DNA from: Strongylocentrotus purpuratus
Taxonomy: Eukaryota > Echinodermata > Echinoidea > Camarodonta > Strongylocentrotidae
Assembly (NCBI RefSeq): GCF_000002235.5
Contig: NW_022145611.1
Span: forward strand, 14,168,882 to 14,232,881
Length of the DNA: 64,000 nt
Reading direction: 5' to 3'
Position numbers and translations under genes: made by a program. Positions 49,166 through 61,246 of the stretch are shown piece after piece. The notes beneath the pieces are model-generated. The model was not told where the DNA came from. It was given only the letters and a program-made list of their open reading frames with translations, and ran no database searches. Every line of letters starts with the position of its first letter. Position 1 is the first letter of the stretch.

Positions 49166-51700
49166 TTATTTGAAGATGTTCTTGATATCCTTTTTGAGAG
49201 CTGCATAATCTTCGGGTGAGAGAGAGTTTGTCTCGAGTAACTCACAGCACTGTTCGTCAGTCAGGTCGTTGTAGCGTTGCTCAACTGTTACATTAAAAAC
49301 AAACAAAAACATGGAGAAAATTCAAAGGTAAGTCTGGGGTTCTGGTAATGACAAAAATGAATTCTTACAGAATTAATCACAACTTACAATGAATGTTCAT
49401 AAATACAAATAAATGTCCGTCAAATAATTTGGTCGATATGATATCGCAAAGCAGCAGACGTCTAGCAAAGAGCAATAAGAAAACTGATCGCTCAAGTGCC
49501 ACTGACCACCTCTATCAGATAACCTTGAAGTCCAGCCTTTGCGGCCTGGGTTTCATGGAATATTATCACCAATTATATACTATTATATATTATTATATCC
49601 CACATACTAAGAATCTTGCTCTACGATTGGTGAAAAGTAAATCACGTGAGGAAAGATAGTTCGCCCATTATTGATGGGAGAAGCAAAAAGTTTGTTACAC
49701 TGTGTAGATAGTACTACTATCTACACAGTGCAACGCACTTTCATTGAAGATAGAGGTACTATCTACAAAGGGCAACATACTTTCACTGAAGATTATCCAA
49801 ACGCGCACTAAAACAGGCGTAATTAAGCGTGCATTACCAATGAGCGCAATTACAGAAAACACATGCGCGCACCTTACCCTCAAGGGGTTGGGTTAAACTT
49901 AAACTTTTTTGGTGTGAATTTTGGGCCTAGGTGTCTTTTATGTAGATGCATACACGTCCTCTTCTTTTTGTAATTAAATTGTTTTAGATGTGGAATATAA
50001 AGCAAATAATCACCTTTTGGTTTTCAGGCGATGGCAAACTATCACTTCTTCGTCGATCAGAATATGTACGTTATCTTTCCTCAGCTTCGCTTCGGAAAGA
50101 TAGCTACATCCAGATCGCCTCGGAAGTGATAGTTTGTCCCATCACCTTCACCAACGGTAATTATTTGCTTACTATTACTATTATATACTATTATTATTAT
50201 TATGTATCTATTTAAAAAAAGAGAAAGCGAGAGAGAAAATGACCGGTGAAGTTAAAGTTGGTATTGCGATTAATTTGGATCAATCACAACTCTTTGTAAG
50301 ATGGGGTCCTGGTCATCCAACTGGAACCAATAGCAGGACAGTTGATTGGTCAAATTCATAACTATTTACCATGGACTGAAAAGCTCTAATAAGCCCTAAC
50401 CCTAACACCATTGTTTAAAAACGACCGGGTAAAAAATGTGGCCAGAAGATGTCGGGGTACAATCATAATCAAAATAAGCATCAAAATAATGGTGACTATA
50501 CTTACGTTTGATAGGAAGATGACCACTTAGTTCACAACAAGCACCATTAAATGCATCATTCCCTTTTATACCTACAAGGAGTTCAAGCAAAATATTCAAA
50601 ACATGAGAATTTATGAAAAGGCATCTGTCATGATGGATACAGGAAATTGTATTTCTTTACAATCTCTTTTACCCATACACCGAAAATTATTACAATTAAA
50701 TTTCTTCATTACTTCATGTCCAAGCATTACCCAATGAAGAAGAAAAGACAAAACAAAAAACAAACAATTCAGATGAGATGATACCAGAGTCCAATAGCAT
50801 ACAAACAAAAGATGCTGTGCTCTTTTTCACACATGCTAATGGGAGGGGGGGGGGGGGAGATGAAGAAATATTCTTCATTAAAAATAATAATTACATTTTG
50901 ACTGAAATACGTAACAGGAAACAATTTAATCGGATTCAGTATGATGTTACAAATTCGCTTCAGGATCATGTTTCAGATTGTAATTGAACAGAATATATAC
51001 TTTCTGTGCACACCTACGATCCACCGCAGCTGCAAAAGTGCACATGCAAAAGGACGCACAGCGAGCTGTGACCATAGCATGAAAAGGTGAATCTTCACAT
51101 ACAAAATTCCAGTTGATCACACCTCTAATGTATCAATAAAGGCCGTTTTTCATGCTGAGAGCAGGACTTACCGAAAGAGGAAACGCGAGGCCAGAGAATT
51201 AGTCTTATGGTCTGTCCATCTTCTTGAGGATTAGGCCCTAACGTCAAGCCCCTGGTGAAGAACATGTTATGAGCTATGTCCCTATCTTGAAGATGCTTGA
51301 CTATCCTGAATAGGTCCCTGCAGACAGATTATACACATTATTCAACCAGAAATTCAGACAAACTATTTTTAGAGTCTATTCTTACGGTTGGCATCAGCCA
51401 TTTGCAAACCATGACAGGGGCTATGTATGATCTGAAGCAGAGATGCAAACCTCTTGACACAAAAAAAACAGACTGAGTATCCTAAAAAAAATCAGATTTT
51501 CACGAAAACTTGACACTACTAATGGCCCGTTGGCCCCGGGCCATTAGTAATTTCAGAAAAATGTTTTACTGGCAAGTACGGTCAAGTAAAATGTTTGCTC
51601 TTTCATTAAAATGTAAAGAGAAAATTGTAAAGCAAAGTTTTTTTGGGGGTTGCGGGGGTTTACTTGTACATGTTTCTATGCAATTCAGTGGTTTTTATGG

Positions 51701-51740
<40 letters not shown>

Positions 51741-54700
51741 TGTGTGTGTGTTCTTTGTTGTTGAAAAAGCTGAAGGCAGCAAGAAGACAACATAGCCAAG
51801 TACATTACAGATATAAAAGTTGGAGAGAACAAGAACCATTTTCTGTCAAGCGTAATGAAATGTGTATTCAAGAAATAAGAGCAGGCGATTCAAACCCATT
51901 TTGATCCTGGTGAATGCTAAATATATGTACATGGTCATGATTTCAAACAACTATGCTCAATTTATTCTATAAACATGCATGCTATCATATACTTGCATGT
52001 ATTCTGCTTGCCTCGAACATATATTTAATCAATGTAAAGGAATACCGGTATAGATGATCATCTTAAAGACTTTGACCACTTGAAAAGGGCTCTTGATCCT
52101 AAATTTCACATGCAGTTTCACATTCTCAGGGAGGTAAGGGCCATCACAATTCACTTTAGATTGATGACAGCTAACAATTAACTGGAATTACTAGTTTCAT
52201 TCCTTTGGATTTTGCTACCAAAACTTTAGTACTCCATTTCCTTTGGCTTCAATTTGTTTAGGGTAAAGGGCAAATATATCATGTCTAATGCTTACCTGAT
52301 ACCATCAAAATAACTCTCTTTTTTCATTTGTAGCATGAATGCTTGCGCGGGCCAACCGATTGTCTCATGGACTCGCCCTCCAATAACTTCCTTTGTCGGC
52401 TATAAATGTGAAGAAGAAAAAAAATTAATTGTAAAAGGCAACAAATTGGGATATTTTTTGTTGCATATTTGTAACTTCCTTTTAAAGATCATCATATAAT
52501 ATACACCTGACTTTGTCTTAGGACAATTATAGTGAAAGAAACCCACAACTATTGTCAATTGCGATATTGTGATGATATTGCACAAAGACTACATACTTGG
52601 AATTCACAGCAAAACATAAACAGTTCATAAGATAAAGGAATGGGGAAACAACAATTTGAATCGAGCATAATATCTCTACGTATTCAATGCACGATATATA
52701 TGCCTGATTAAATTAACAAACACAAATAATTGTAGAACTATTTGAAGAGAAACAAAAAAGAAATGTTACTGACAGGTAATATTTCTCGACAGTTGGTTTT
52801 CTTTTATTTTCATATTTATTTTTTGAATTTCCAGGCAAAGAGTCAACATGTACACATACAAAGGAAGTAAGAAGTTCAACTGATTGGTGCCCGCAGGTCA
52901 AAGCAACCATAACCATAGTGTTTCTTAAAAAATATAGGTTGAATAGGTAACAAAAATAAAATAAAATCTTTTTAAGAGGTGTAAATCATTAGAATTCTCC
53001 TATTATCTTACTTTTCTTGGCTGCTGTCAAAGCAACCATAATCATAATGATTTGTAAAACTATCTTATTATGAAAGAGGAATCCTTTAAATACTCTCAAG
53101 TTTAGATTTTTGTCTTATTTTTCTTTATTGTTATTAGAGCAGGTTTGAGTTGTATTTGCCTTACCCAGTACTCTACTGGTAACCTGTGATGAACATAGTA
53201 TGCATGCATATGAAGATGATTAACGGAAGCATAAGCACATAGACTGTTGTAACCTATCCTCAATGCACTGTGAATGAAAACAGATAGAGAAAAAAATGCA
53301 TGAAAATTTGTTAAAATATGATAATAATAATATTCAAGATATGATTTCAGTCCAATTATTCTCCAATATACAGATCAAATTGACTGGCTGTACGGTTATA
53401 AAAGCTATCATTTTTATTATAAATTTGAAAAATATCATTACTATATTTCAGGTCAGGGCTTTCACTAAACAAATTCTAATGAGGATGAAGGGGGGGGGGG
53501 GGAGTCAGGGTAGCAATGCAGCCTATTTTTCAAAACACTTGCAGAAAACAATAATTAAATAATTTTCTGACACACCACACAATTTACAATTGGAAAAATG
53601 AGGAAGTGAGAAAGGACAGTGTTGCATTTTCCACACCCACAATTACACAGAAAATGTTATTACTAAAAAAAGCTGTTGAAAGTTACTTTTTTCCATTTTT
53701 GACTGAAGATCCTGCTATGTCAATGACAGTTATATGCATTTACTCACTCACAAAGCTGTTCACCGGTTCCAAATAAAAACATATAAAACATATAAAGTCT
53801 ATGGGACAAGTTCTAGCATACAGTATTCATAATAATTATGTAAATGGAAAATACCTGCTTGAACTTAATAACACAGCTTCAACACCTATTTGAATCATTT
53901 CCATTGTGGCAATCTAGAAAAAATGAAAGCATAAAATAATGAATAAATAATATTTTAAAAACTTCTGTGGGAGACAAAAGTAAAAAAATAATACTGTAAT
54001 TAACGGTGTAGTAACCGCACCTTTTTGCCGCCGAGGGTGCAGTTTATACACGGTACACCAATTTTTTTTTTTTTTTTAAATTTCGATTTATGCCCCTCCA
54101 CCTGGCGCTTTGCCTGGCAATGTCTCCCAGCTCAGTAATCGGTGTGTTGACTCACCACTCGGAAACTAGAACAACACTCAAATTTGTCTGTCATCTTGGT
54201 TTGAAAGTAATCTTTCTGATAGATTTCAATATGTAGTTTATAATAATAATTCCTCCATTTTTCTTCTATTACACGGCGTACCACAAGGTTCTATCCTAGG
54301 TCCTCTACTGTTTTTTAAGTCGGCCAAAAAAAAGTCTGCAAAAAAAAAGAAAAAAGAGGGGTGCGGTTAATACACGAGGGCGGTTTATACAACGTTAATT
54401 ATGGTACATCAGTTCTTAAATGCTCCTTACCTTACCTCTCAGAAGGGGAATTTCAGAAAAAATTCAGGGAAATTCTTGCTGATAAAATAATCAATTAAGG
54501 ATAACATGTCAATGTAAACTTTTACAAATCGCATCTGTTATGGTACTTAAGGCTGCATGATTATATTTCACTGGATTTAATTAAGGGTAAACAAATTCCT
54601 GTTTATCATATGTAACGTATATCATCAGTATGCATGCAGGCAAAGGAATAGACGAGATATTAATTCACTAAGCTGTACTGTACACCTGCGCCTTTAATGA

Positions 54701-56233
54701 CATGTGTTTTTCAGTATGTAATCATATTACTACGTATATTATTACTATATTGACATAATGCATCAAAATGCATAGCACAAAAAATCCTTCCACACAAAAA
54801 AGAAGGAATCTCTGAAGGCAACCATAGGAATGCAGTGTATTTCGTACATGCCTAGAGTTCAGAAAAAGAGAGGAATATAGGGTTCATAACAGGCCCCAAA
54901 ATAGCAATAATTCATCCAAAATAGAAATGGTTGGCAGCTGCATCATATGCATGCAAAAAAAAAGAGGCATTTAAAGTACCTGTGGTTGACATAAATGAGG
55001 GCTAGGTACAAGTAGAACATTGCCATATTCTAGAGGGCTGATGTTGATGATGACTTGATACTTGCTCCTCCCTCCTTCACCATTTATGCACTCTTCCCTT
55101 TCAGCATGTGACCTAACGACGCCGTTGCCGTTGGTGATTCCATTTGTAGACGAGCAAGAAAGATCCTCGGGATACATTTCCATGAGAGTCTAAAGATGTA
55201 TGAGAAAAAGTTCATACGCGAGTGAAAGATCATTGCGATTTAAGAACTATCATTCTGGGTAATTAAAGGGAATAGACTGATCCAGAGCAGGGTTGGGGGA
55301 TGAAATGGCAATGCCCCCCCCCCTCCCAAGATATGAGTGGAAGGCTTTAGTACTACAACTAAAAATATAAAAATATCATATTCCTAAAAAAACTATAAAA
55401 AACTTTCAAAATCATATAACTTAGATGAAATCAATGTCAGGAGATATTTTTCCCCTGACCTAATTTTTCTTGACAATCCTGGATCAAGCCCTGAGGCCAT
55501 GTTCATTCAGACTCACTTCCTTTCACAAATGCTCAGGCATTTGCACTGGCAACAACCACTCTGGGTTTTATTTGGTCAAAAGTGTAAGATTAGGGTTATG
55601 CTTGCAGTTGGATTTTACGTAAGGTAGGTAGATTTGGGCCCGAAAGTTGACATACACAAACAACTCTACTAAAAACTGCACTCATTCCAATCAAGAGTCA
55701 TATTTAGTTTTATAAATGTCTCAGAGTGATTAGTGATGTATATATTATATATATCAAACAGAGATCAACTTATTATCAGGATGGACTTCCCCTGTAATGA
55801 ACAGGGGGTAATTATCCTCGGGGGGGGGGGGGGGGGTAATTGTTCTCTTACCTCATGAGGTCTGACTTTGTTGAAGTTGAATTCTTCTGGTTTGAATGGT
55901 TGTTTGGTACTTTTGATCTCTTGCGGTTTCCGCCTCTCAGTTGCGCGTTTCATGTTTAACTGTAAGTAAAGGATAATTAATAAAAAAATATTATAAATAT
56001 ATTCACTCTTTTATCTATTTCATGTCACTAACTGGGTCTGCTTTATACTACATATTCTTATTGTACCTGTACGTAACATAATTATCCAGCATATTAGACT
56101 GTCATAGGAAACTTTTTTCCATCTAAAATCTTGACAAACCATCTTCATATCTGTATACTTTAGGAAAAAGTTGATATCAGAACCTTCTTTCATTGTGACA
56201 TACTGTCACCTAAAGTGTGACTTGGCGAATGAG

Positions 56234-56270
<37 letters not shown>

Positions 56271-58722
56271 AAGAGCACATTTATATATTTCTTTTGGGTC
56301 CAGTTTTTTGGGGGAAATTTTGCGCCGACTCAGCCGGGCGGTGAATAAGCAGGGGAGGGGGGGGAATGCTGGAGAGGAGGCCCACTATTATTATTTTTTT
56401 TTTTTTTTTTTTATGGGGGGGGGGGGGGCGGGGTGAAGCGCTATTTTTTTCATGACTTTCTTTTTAACTCTCACTTTCACCTATCCCAGATAAACCTAAG
56501 TTTTTTTTTTGCTGCTTTCTATGTAGTTGATCATGTATGATTACAATAAATAGAGAGAGAGAGAGAGAGAATTACCATCATTATGCAATGGTTCAGGGTT
56601 TGTGTAATGTACACTTGAAACCATTTCTAAGCGTCTTAACCCTAAAACAAATAGCGAAACTATTTTGAGGAATAGCAGTATACTGAACTGAATAAAGAAT
56701 AATAACTAAGCTTATATTGGCTCATACTGCGGTAATACAGGTACTGATTCGAGCTAAAGACAATGTGGTATTGGCAAAGTAAGATGGGGTATTTTTATAG
56801 AGGTTTTCCAAAGTGACCATCTGATAATCAACATTTTGTTCTGTATTCATATGTATATACGCATAATACAACAGATTTTTATGATTTCTTAACGTGACAT
56901 AGCTTCTTCTCCCCCTGCAACAAAAAAGAAAACAAGGTTATTTGATAAAAGGATCTTGCGACAAATAATCATTGTATTTTAAATTGATGCAAAGATTTTT
57001 TTGAATAAGCAATGTTTTTCACCAGAATCTTCTTTGTAAAAATGACTTTTACAAATCTCAGCCATGCAATTTTGCCACTGTGCTTGAAGATCACTTTCAG
57101 ATTAGGAGAAGTGTATTCTTTCATGAGTATTTTAAATTGAATGAAACGTCTCAACTCAGTAAGCATGGCTGAGATTTGTAAAAGTTGTTTTTACATAGAA
57201 GATTCTGGTGAATAGCAGTGCTTATTCAAACAAATATTTGCATCAATGTGAATCACAATCATTATTTGTCACTTAATCCCTTTTAATGACTTTGTTTTCT
57301 TTCTTGTTTGCAAGGGGAGAAGAATCTATGTCACGTTAAAGATATCATAAAGATCAGTAGAATCGGCCCGTGGATCCGCGCCTGGCACTAAACAGGTTTG
57401 AATCAATGCAAAATATGTCATTGTGTTGGGGTATGTCCTCTTGTACTGTACAGGGACATAATATGATTCAACTAGAATTGCGCGACCAGGCTCAACATTT
57501 ATATGTATATACCTCTTTTGTTTTCCTTGATACGGAAAAGAATAATAACGCATACAAATTATGTTCCACAGTAATTTTCAATTTCATCTTAACCATCAAG
57601 CAACTTACCTGAGCAACAAATCCATGAGGGCCCTCTATAACCCTGGTTGGTAACAGACCTAGTTCGTAACGAAAGTACCCTTCTCAACCGCTTCATCCCA
57701 CCTTCCTCTCAACTCCTGGTCAAACTAAAGAGAACACAGAAAGATGTCAGTAAGATCAAAACAATTCATATAACCCTTTGTCCTGTGTTCTCAAAAGCTT
57801 CCTTGCTTTAGGTCAGGCTTAAACCTTGCATAAGTGCGCAGATTTAGTCCATTAATGTAAAATAACTTGCAAAATGTTAACCTCTTCATTCTGTACAAAT
57901 TAACATTAAACTAAATTACGAAAGCTTGTCTCGACAAAGATCCTTATTATAAACAATATTGCACAAATAGTATTAAGTCAAGCAGGTAATCAGTTATGCT
58001 AAAGACACAAAATGGCAAAGAATTCATAACAAAAATTTTAATTAAATACTCCATCTTTTGAAGTATAAAGCATATATGTATACAAATGTATGCAAAGTAA
58101 ATGAAATTTTACATGTACATATATAGGGGGAAAGGGAAAGAGAAAGAGAGAGAGAGAGAGATAGTCCAAGGGGGCTCTTGCATAATAGTTCTGGCCATTT
58201 AAGAATGCATTTCATCAAAATCAAATACAACTTGTCATCTTTTAGTCCAAGCTCAATGACCAATAGAACTTTAAACCTATAATTATTTGAACTAAATTTT
58301 GACCCTGTATGAGGATTGATTTGATGAGCTTGATATGATCAGGGAACAGATCTGTTGAATTGCCCATTAGTCTTTACAAGTCCTCATAGTGACTGGGCAG
58401 CTTCGTAAGTTTTTTTTTGCACTGGTTTCATTTATGTAAATAGCAGATGAACTCAATGTTACTTTGTCAGGATAGGGGGAAAAGTAAACAGTCTGGAATG
58501 AAAGCAAGGATAGGTGATAACTGTGATATATATGGTATGATTATGATGTCAAATAAAATGTAGCCTGGCAAACATGCACAATCATTATAAGCTTACAAGT
58601 ACTTCTGTAATTTTTTAAAATAAACTCACTCGACTGTATTTCCCATTGCAGTTACCATTCTTTGTGTTTGAGACTTCTGAGACAAAATCCTGACTGGAAT
58701 ACCTGAAATCTATGGAAGCCAT
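49166..58722 (-). CDS. GDPGP1: GDP-D-glucose phosphorylase, 10 coding exons, one frameshift
   Basis: Cytosolic enzyme that splits GDP-glucose with phosphate, keeping glucose out of mannose-using reactions; related to plant VTC2. Exons, minus strand: 58722-58630, 57724-57609, 55959-55852, 55189-54980, 53913-53855, 53267-53165, 52399-52296, 51317-51172, 50571-50506 and 49284-49166. Recognised blocks are [25 protein letters not shown], the HIT-like [20 protein letters not shown] (catalytic His cluster), [27 protein letters not shown] and [11 protein letters not shown]. The length would be about 374 aa, close to the human 385. Exon 57724-57609 is 116 bases although both neighbours join in phase 0. 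The frame needed before ccc at 57678-57680 differs from that after it, so one base is missing and a TAG follows at once. All other exons are clean. The start may lie further upstream (see 61247-61454). Confidence 0.9.
49694..49734. repeat. Near-perfect hairpin with adjoining repeat
   Basis: CACTGTGTAGATAGTA and its exact complement TACTATCTACACAGTG are separated by one base; extending by four bases each side adds one mismatch. The right arm and what follows (to 49757) repeat directly 43 bases on (tactatctaca..ggcaac, from 49758). It lies in the last GDPGP1 intron. Confidence 0.75.
51517..51549. repeat. Perfect 13-bp stem, GC-rich hairpin
   Basis: TACTAATGGCCCG and CGGGCCATTAGTA surround a seven-base loop (TTGGCCC), in a GDPGP1 intron. 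Confidence 0.75.
51705..51752 (+). repeat. Poly(A) of 32 followed by (TG)n
   Basis: A 32-base A-run followed by tttgtgtgtgtgtg. On the plus strand this could be the tail of a retroposed copy, but I cannot identify a body upstream. Confidence 0.7.
53994..54404 (+). mobile_element. Tc1/mariner-type MITE in a GDPGP1 intron
   Basis: A 411-bp unit is flanked by TA at 53992-53993 and 54405-54406. The left end is CTGTAATTAACGGTGTAGTA and the right end, read inward, CCATAATTAACGTTGTATAA, followed in both by an ACCGCACC-type block. A TA duplication with such termini is typical of Tc1/mariner relatives. It has no transposase, but its interior contains a fragment of LINE coding sequence. Confidence 0.75.
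54197..54319 (+). pseudogene. Fragment of non-LTR (LINE) reverse transcriptase
   Basis: The plus-strand frame reads [17 protein letters not shown], then [14 protein letters not shown]. These are the conserved reverse transcriptase blocks of Jockey/CR1/RTE-like LINEs (the W-F-x-S-x-L-x-x-R block and the G-V-P-Q-G-S box). Similarity stops abruptly on both sides, only about 41 codons remain and the catalytic FADD box is absent. It lies within the TA-flanked MITE. Confidence 0.85.
55820..55836 (+). repeat. Poly(G) run of 17 beside a GDPGP1 splice donor
   Basis: The run and its flank gtaattgttctc resemble the foldback unit near 35.2 kb (gacaattaccccc in complement). On the gene's strand, the donor of exon 55959-55852 reads GAG|gtaag, then agaacaattac and 17 C residues, so the repeat begins within a few bases of the donor. 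Confidence 0.65.
56235..56269 (+). repeat. Poly(G) run of 35
   Basis: An uninterrupted run of 35 G residues in the intron between GDPGP1 exons 57724-57609 and 55959-55852. A second T-run/G-run pair follows at about 56394-56430. Homopolymers this long are easily miscounted by sequencing. Confidence 0.85.
56866..57363. mobile_element. Large foldback element (about 200-bp arms) in a GDPGP1 intron
   Basis: The left arm (about 56866-57067, including taacgtgacatag, gaatcttct and aatctcagccatgc) matches the reverse complement of the right arm (about 57163-57363) over roughly 200 bases with scattered mismatches and small gaps. The spacer is 95 bases. This is the structure of a foldback transposon or long-armed MITE. 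No coding content; transcribed within GDPGP1 it would form a long RNA hairpin. Confidence 0.8.
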
Positions 58723-59437
58723 TTCTGAAATAGAAGCAGAAAAATGAGAGAAAGAGGTTTGTAAAAGTTTGAGTAAAATACATTTAAAAATAAGACAGTT
58801 GTTGAAGGTATGATCAATCAAACAATCAATCAATCAAACAGATGTTGGCTACTCTGTGACGTATCTTGCTAGCTTCCCTCCCATTTTACCTGTAGGGCCT
58901 GAACTAAAAAAAAATTCAAAATTCAAAAGTTTCCCTTAAAGCAGGACTACACTACTTGTAGCTTCTTGCGCCCTCAATATAGCAAACAGTCCCTAAGCGG
59001 TACCTGTTGGTCCCCCATGATCTCCTTTTTCTTATGTTTATTGAGAGCTGATTTGATGAGATAACCACCTGTCAGTGACCAGCAGGGAGGCCTAATCCCT
59101 CCTGGCCAAACTAGTGCAGATAGGCTTAAGAAAATTTTGATCATACATTCTTCCCAAATATAATTGTTGCAAAGGTCCTAACGAGTTAATTTATACAATT
59201 TCTGTATGAAACAAATCTATTCCTTCATCAATAACAAAGCAAGTAGGCCTACAAGTTTATGAAATGTATCAAATTGGAAAGGACCTGGCATGATACGTCA
59301 CAGTGTTGCCAAAATGTGCTCACTGACGACAATTTTAAAAATTCATAAATTTTCACTAATTTGTTTATCTCATTTTTCCTGCTTTTATAAAAATATCAGG
59401 GTGGGTTTCCCCTTTAAGTCTTTGTATTTGGTTAACC

Positions 59438-60571
59438 CAGCGTTTTTCAACATTAGTTATGGTAGTCCAAAATTCATCACAGAATATTCATTTGGCATCA
59501 CTCTGGCACTCATCAAGTGCCGTGTACGGGTGCATTTCATGCATTTGTTTCTATTTTTTCAAGCGTGTGTAATATAGCGAGCAAGCAAATAAATGAAGAA
59601 GACAAATTTAAAATGGTGAACAAATTATGTTGTAATTAACAATAACACACTAGACTAGAAAAGATATAGAATACTTTATGCAATTATATGACACATATGA
59701 GGGCACCTCGCCACCGAATTCACATGAATAAAAAAATCATATATTCGTTCATGACCTTGATTCACAAATATGAGGATATTTGGGCATCTTGTATCCAAGA
59801 TTTATCCTGATTCTAAATGTTACAAACATAGTCTCGTAAAAATAAATGTAATTTTGAAATAAAAGATATTCTTCCAGAATCTCGCCTTCTCGGGTAAATT
59901 ACTAAACATGGTAAAGACTAAAAAGCTCTAAATAGTAAAGCCTGACTTAAGCCTTTAAAGGCACTTGTCCTTGTTTTTCCCCGGAAAGGAGACAATCCCA
60001 CTGACAGACATCGAATGACCTCTTGGCCAGTATTGGAGGGGCCTAAAGGCTGCTGCCTGCGCATGAACATGCAAGCTGAGAAGCCTGTTCAATGTACCGA
60101 ACCAGGCTGGCCAGAAGATACATACAAAACGGTCAATGATTTTATGTAGACAACCTGTACCTGTCTGGAATCTCCGCAAAATGCAAAAAATTGAACAGCG
60201 TCGATTTTGTTCACCTTCTCTTTTTAGCTTCCATTTAAAATTGTTAATGCAATTTAAATTCAGCGTAAATATTCATGAATGAATGAATGACAGTGACATG
60301 CCATAAAAACTAAAACAACAACCTGCACCTGGCCTTGCTGTCAAATTCAAAAATGTTGCCAGCAATTGAAGCTAAGCAAGGGAGGAAGAAAGGCACTTTA
60401 ATTTATTATCTTTAAAATGCTTTTACTAATTCTAGCAGTTCCTGAAAAAAAGGTCCTTCACAAAATCAACGCTATTTTAAAAAATTGTTATGATGCAACT
60501 TAATTTGTCTTGCGGCACCCTCCACCACCCTGAGTGTGCCGCGGCCGAGGCTCCCCGGTTGAAAAATGCCG
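59438..60571 (+). mobile_element. Nonautonomous hAT transposon (1134 bp)
   Basis: The left end is CAGCGTTTTTCAAC and the right end, read inward, CGGCATTTTTCAAC, matching the usual hAT terminal pattern. Flanking octamers GGTTAACC (59430-59437) and GGTTTACC (60572-60579) are an 8-bp target duplication with one change, the size expected for hAT. No frame longer than about 95 codons and no transposase domain. It sits between the first recognised GDPGP1 coding exon and the upstream exon. Confidence 0.78.
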
Positions 60572-61246
60572 GGTTTACCTAGAGTAGACTACGAACGTAC
60601 TAGACTCTAGATCTATTCTGTTCATTTTTTTTGTGGTGGGTTTTTTAAAAGTTGCTTTAATTCCATCTTGTTAAAGCGAATGTCTGCTGTTGTTAGTCGT
60701 CTCACTACAGCAAAAAACATAGTAAAATTTAACTTACTGCGCAAAATAAGGTTGATCTGCTTCACTTTCAACTGGATCCACGTTTTTTGTTATGCAACGT
60801 TTAATCTGTTACACCGCGTACCGGCAGCGGCAGTACGTACGGTACGCCAATACAATGCAATGCATGCACTGTGTAGGTAGCTAGCAGTATAGTAGCGAAC
60901 GGCACGGGGGCGCGGCCCCAAGCTCAAGCGAGCTGCTCAAGCCTAGCTAGCCTCGGTAAATCAAATCATGTCGGCCTGAGACAATTCGGCCATACACAAA
61001 ATATTTCGGAACCGAATCCTCTCATGTCGTCGTTTCATGATAAAATCCAAAAGGAGGTGACACAATAAAATGTACAGTAATTTCTGCTGACAAAGACAAA
61101 GAACTCAGCTTTTCTGCACTATGCAATAATTATGCACACTCATCTCTTTGTCTACTCCTGAAAAGTACAACATCTATCACATTCACGAAAGTCATATAAA
61201 ACTCTCTACCAAAACTACATAATAGAAATGGATATTGTATTCTTAC

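Noticed and set aside
58938..59417. TTAA-flanked element between 58938 and 59414
   Set aside because: TTAA is present at both places, but the adjoining sequences are not inverted repeats of each other.
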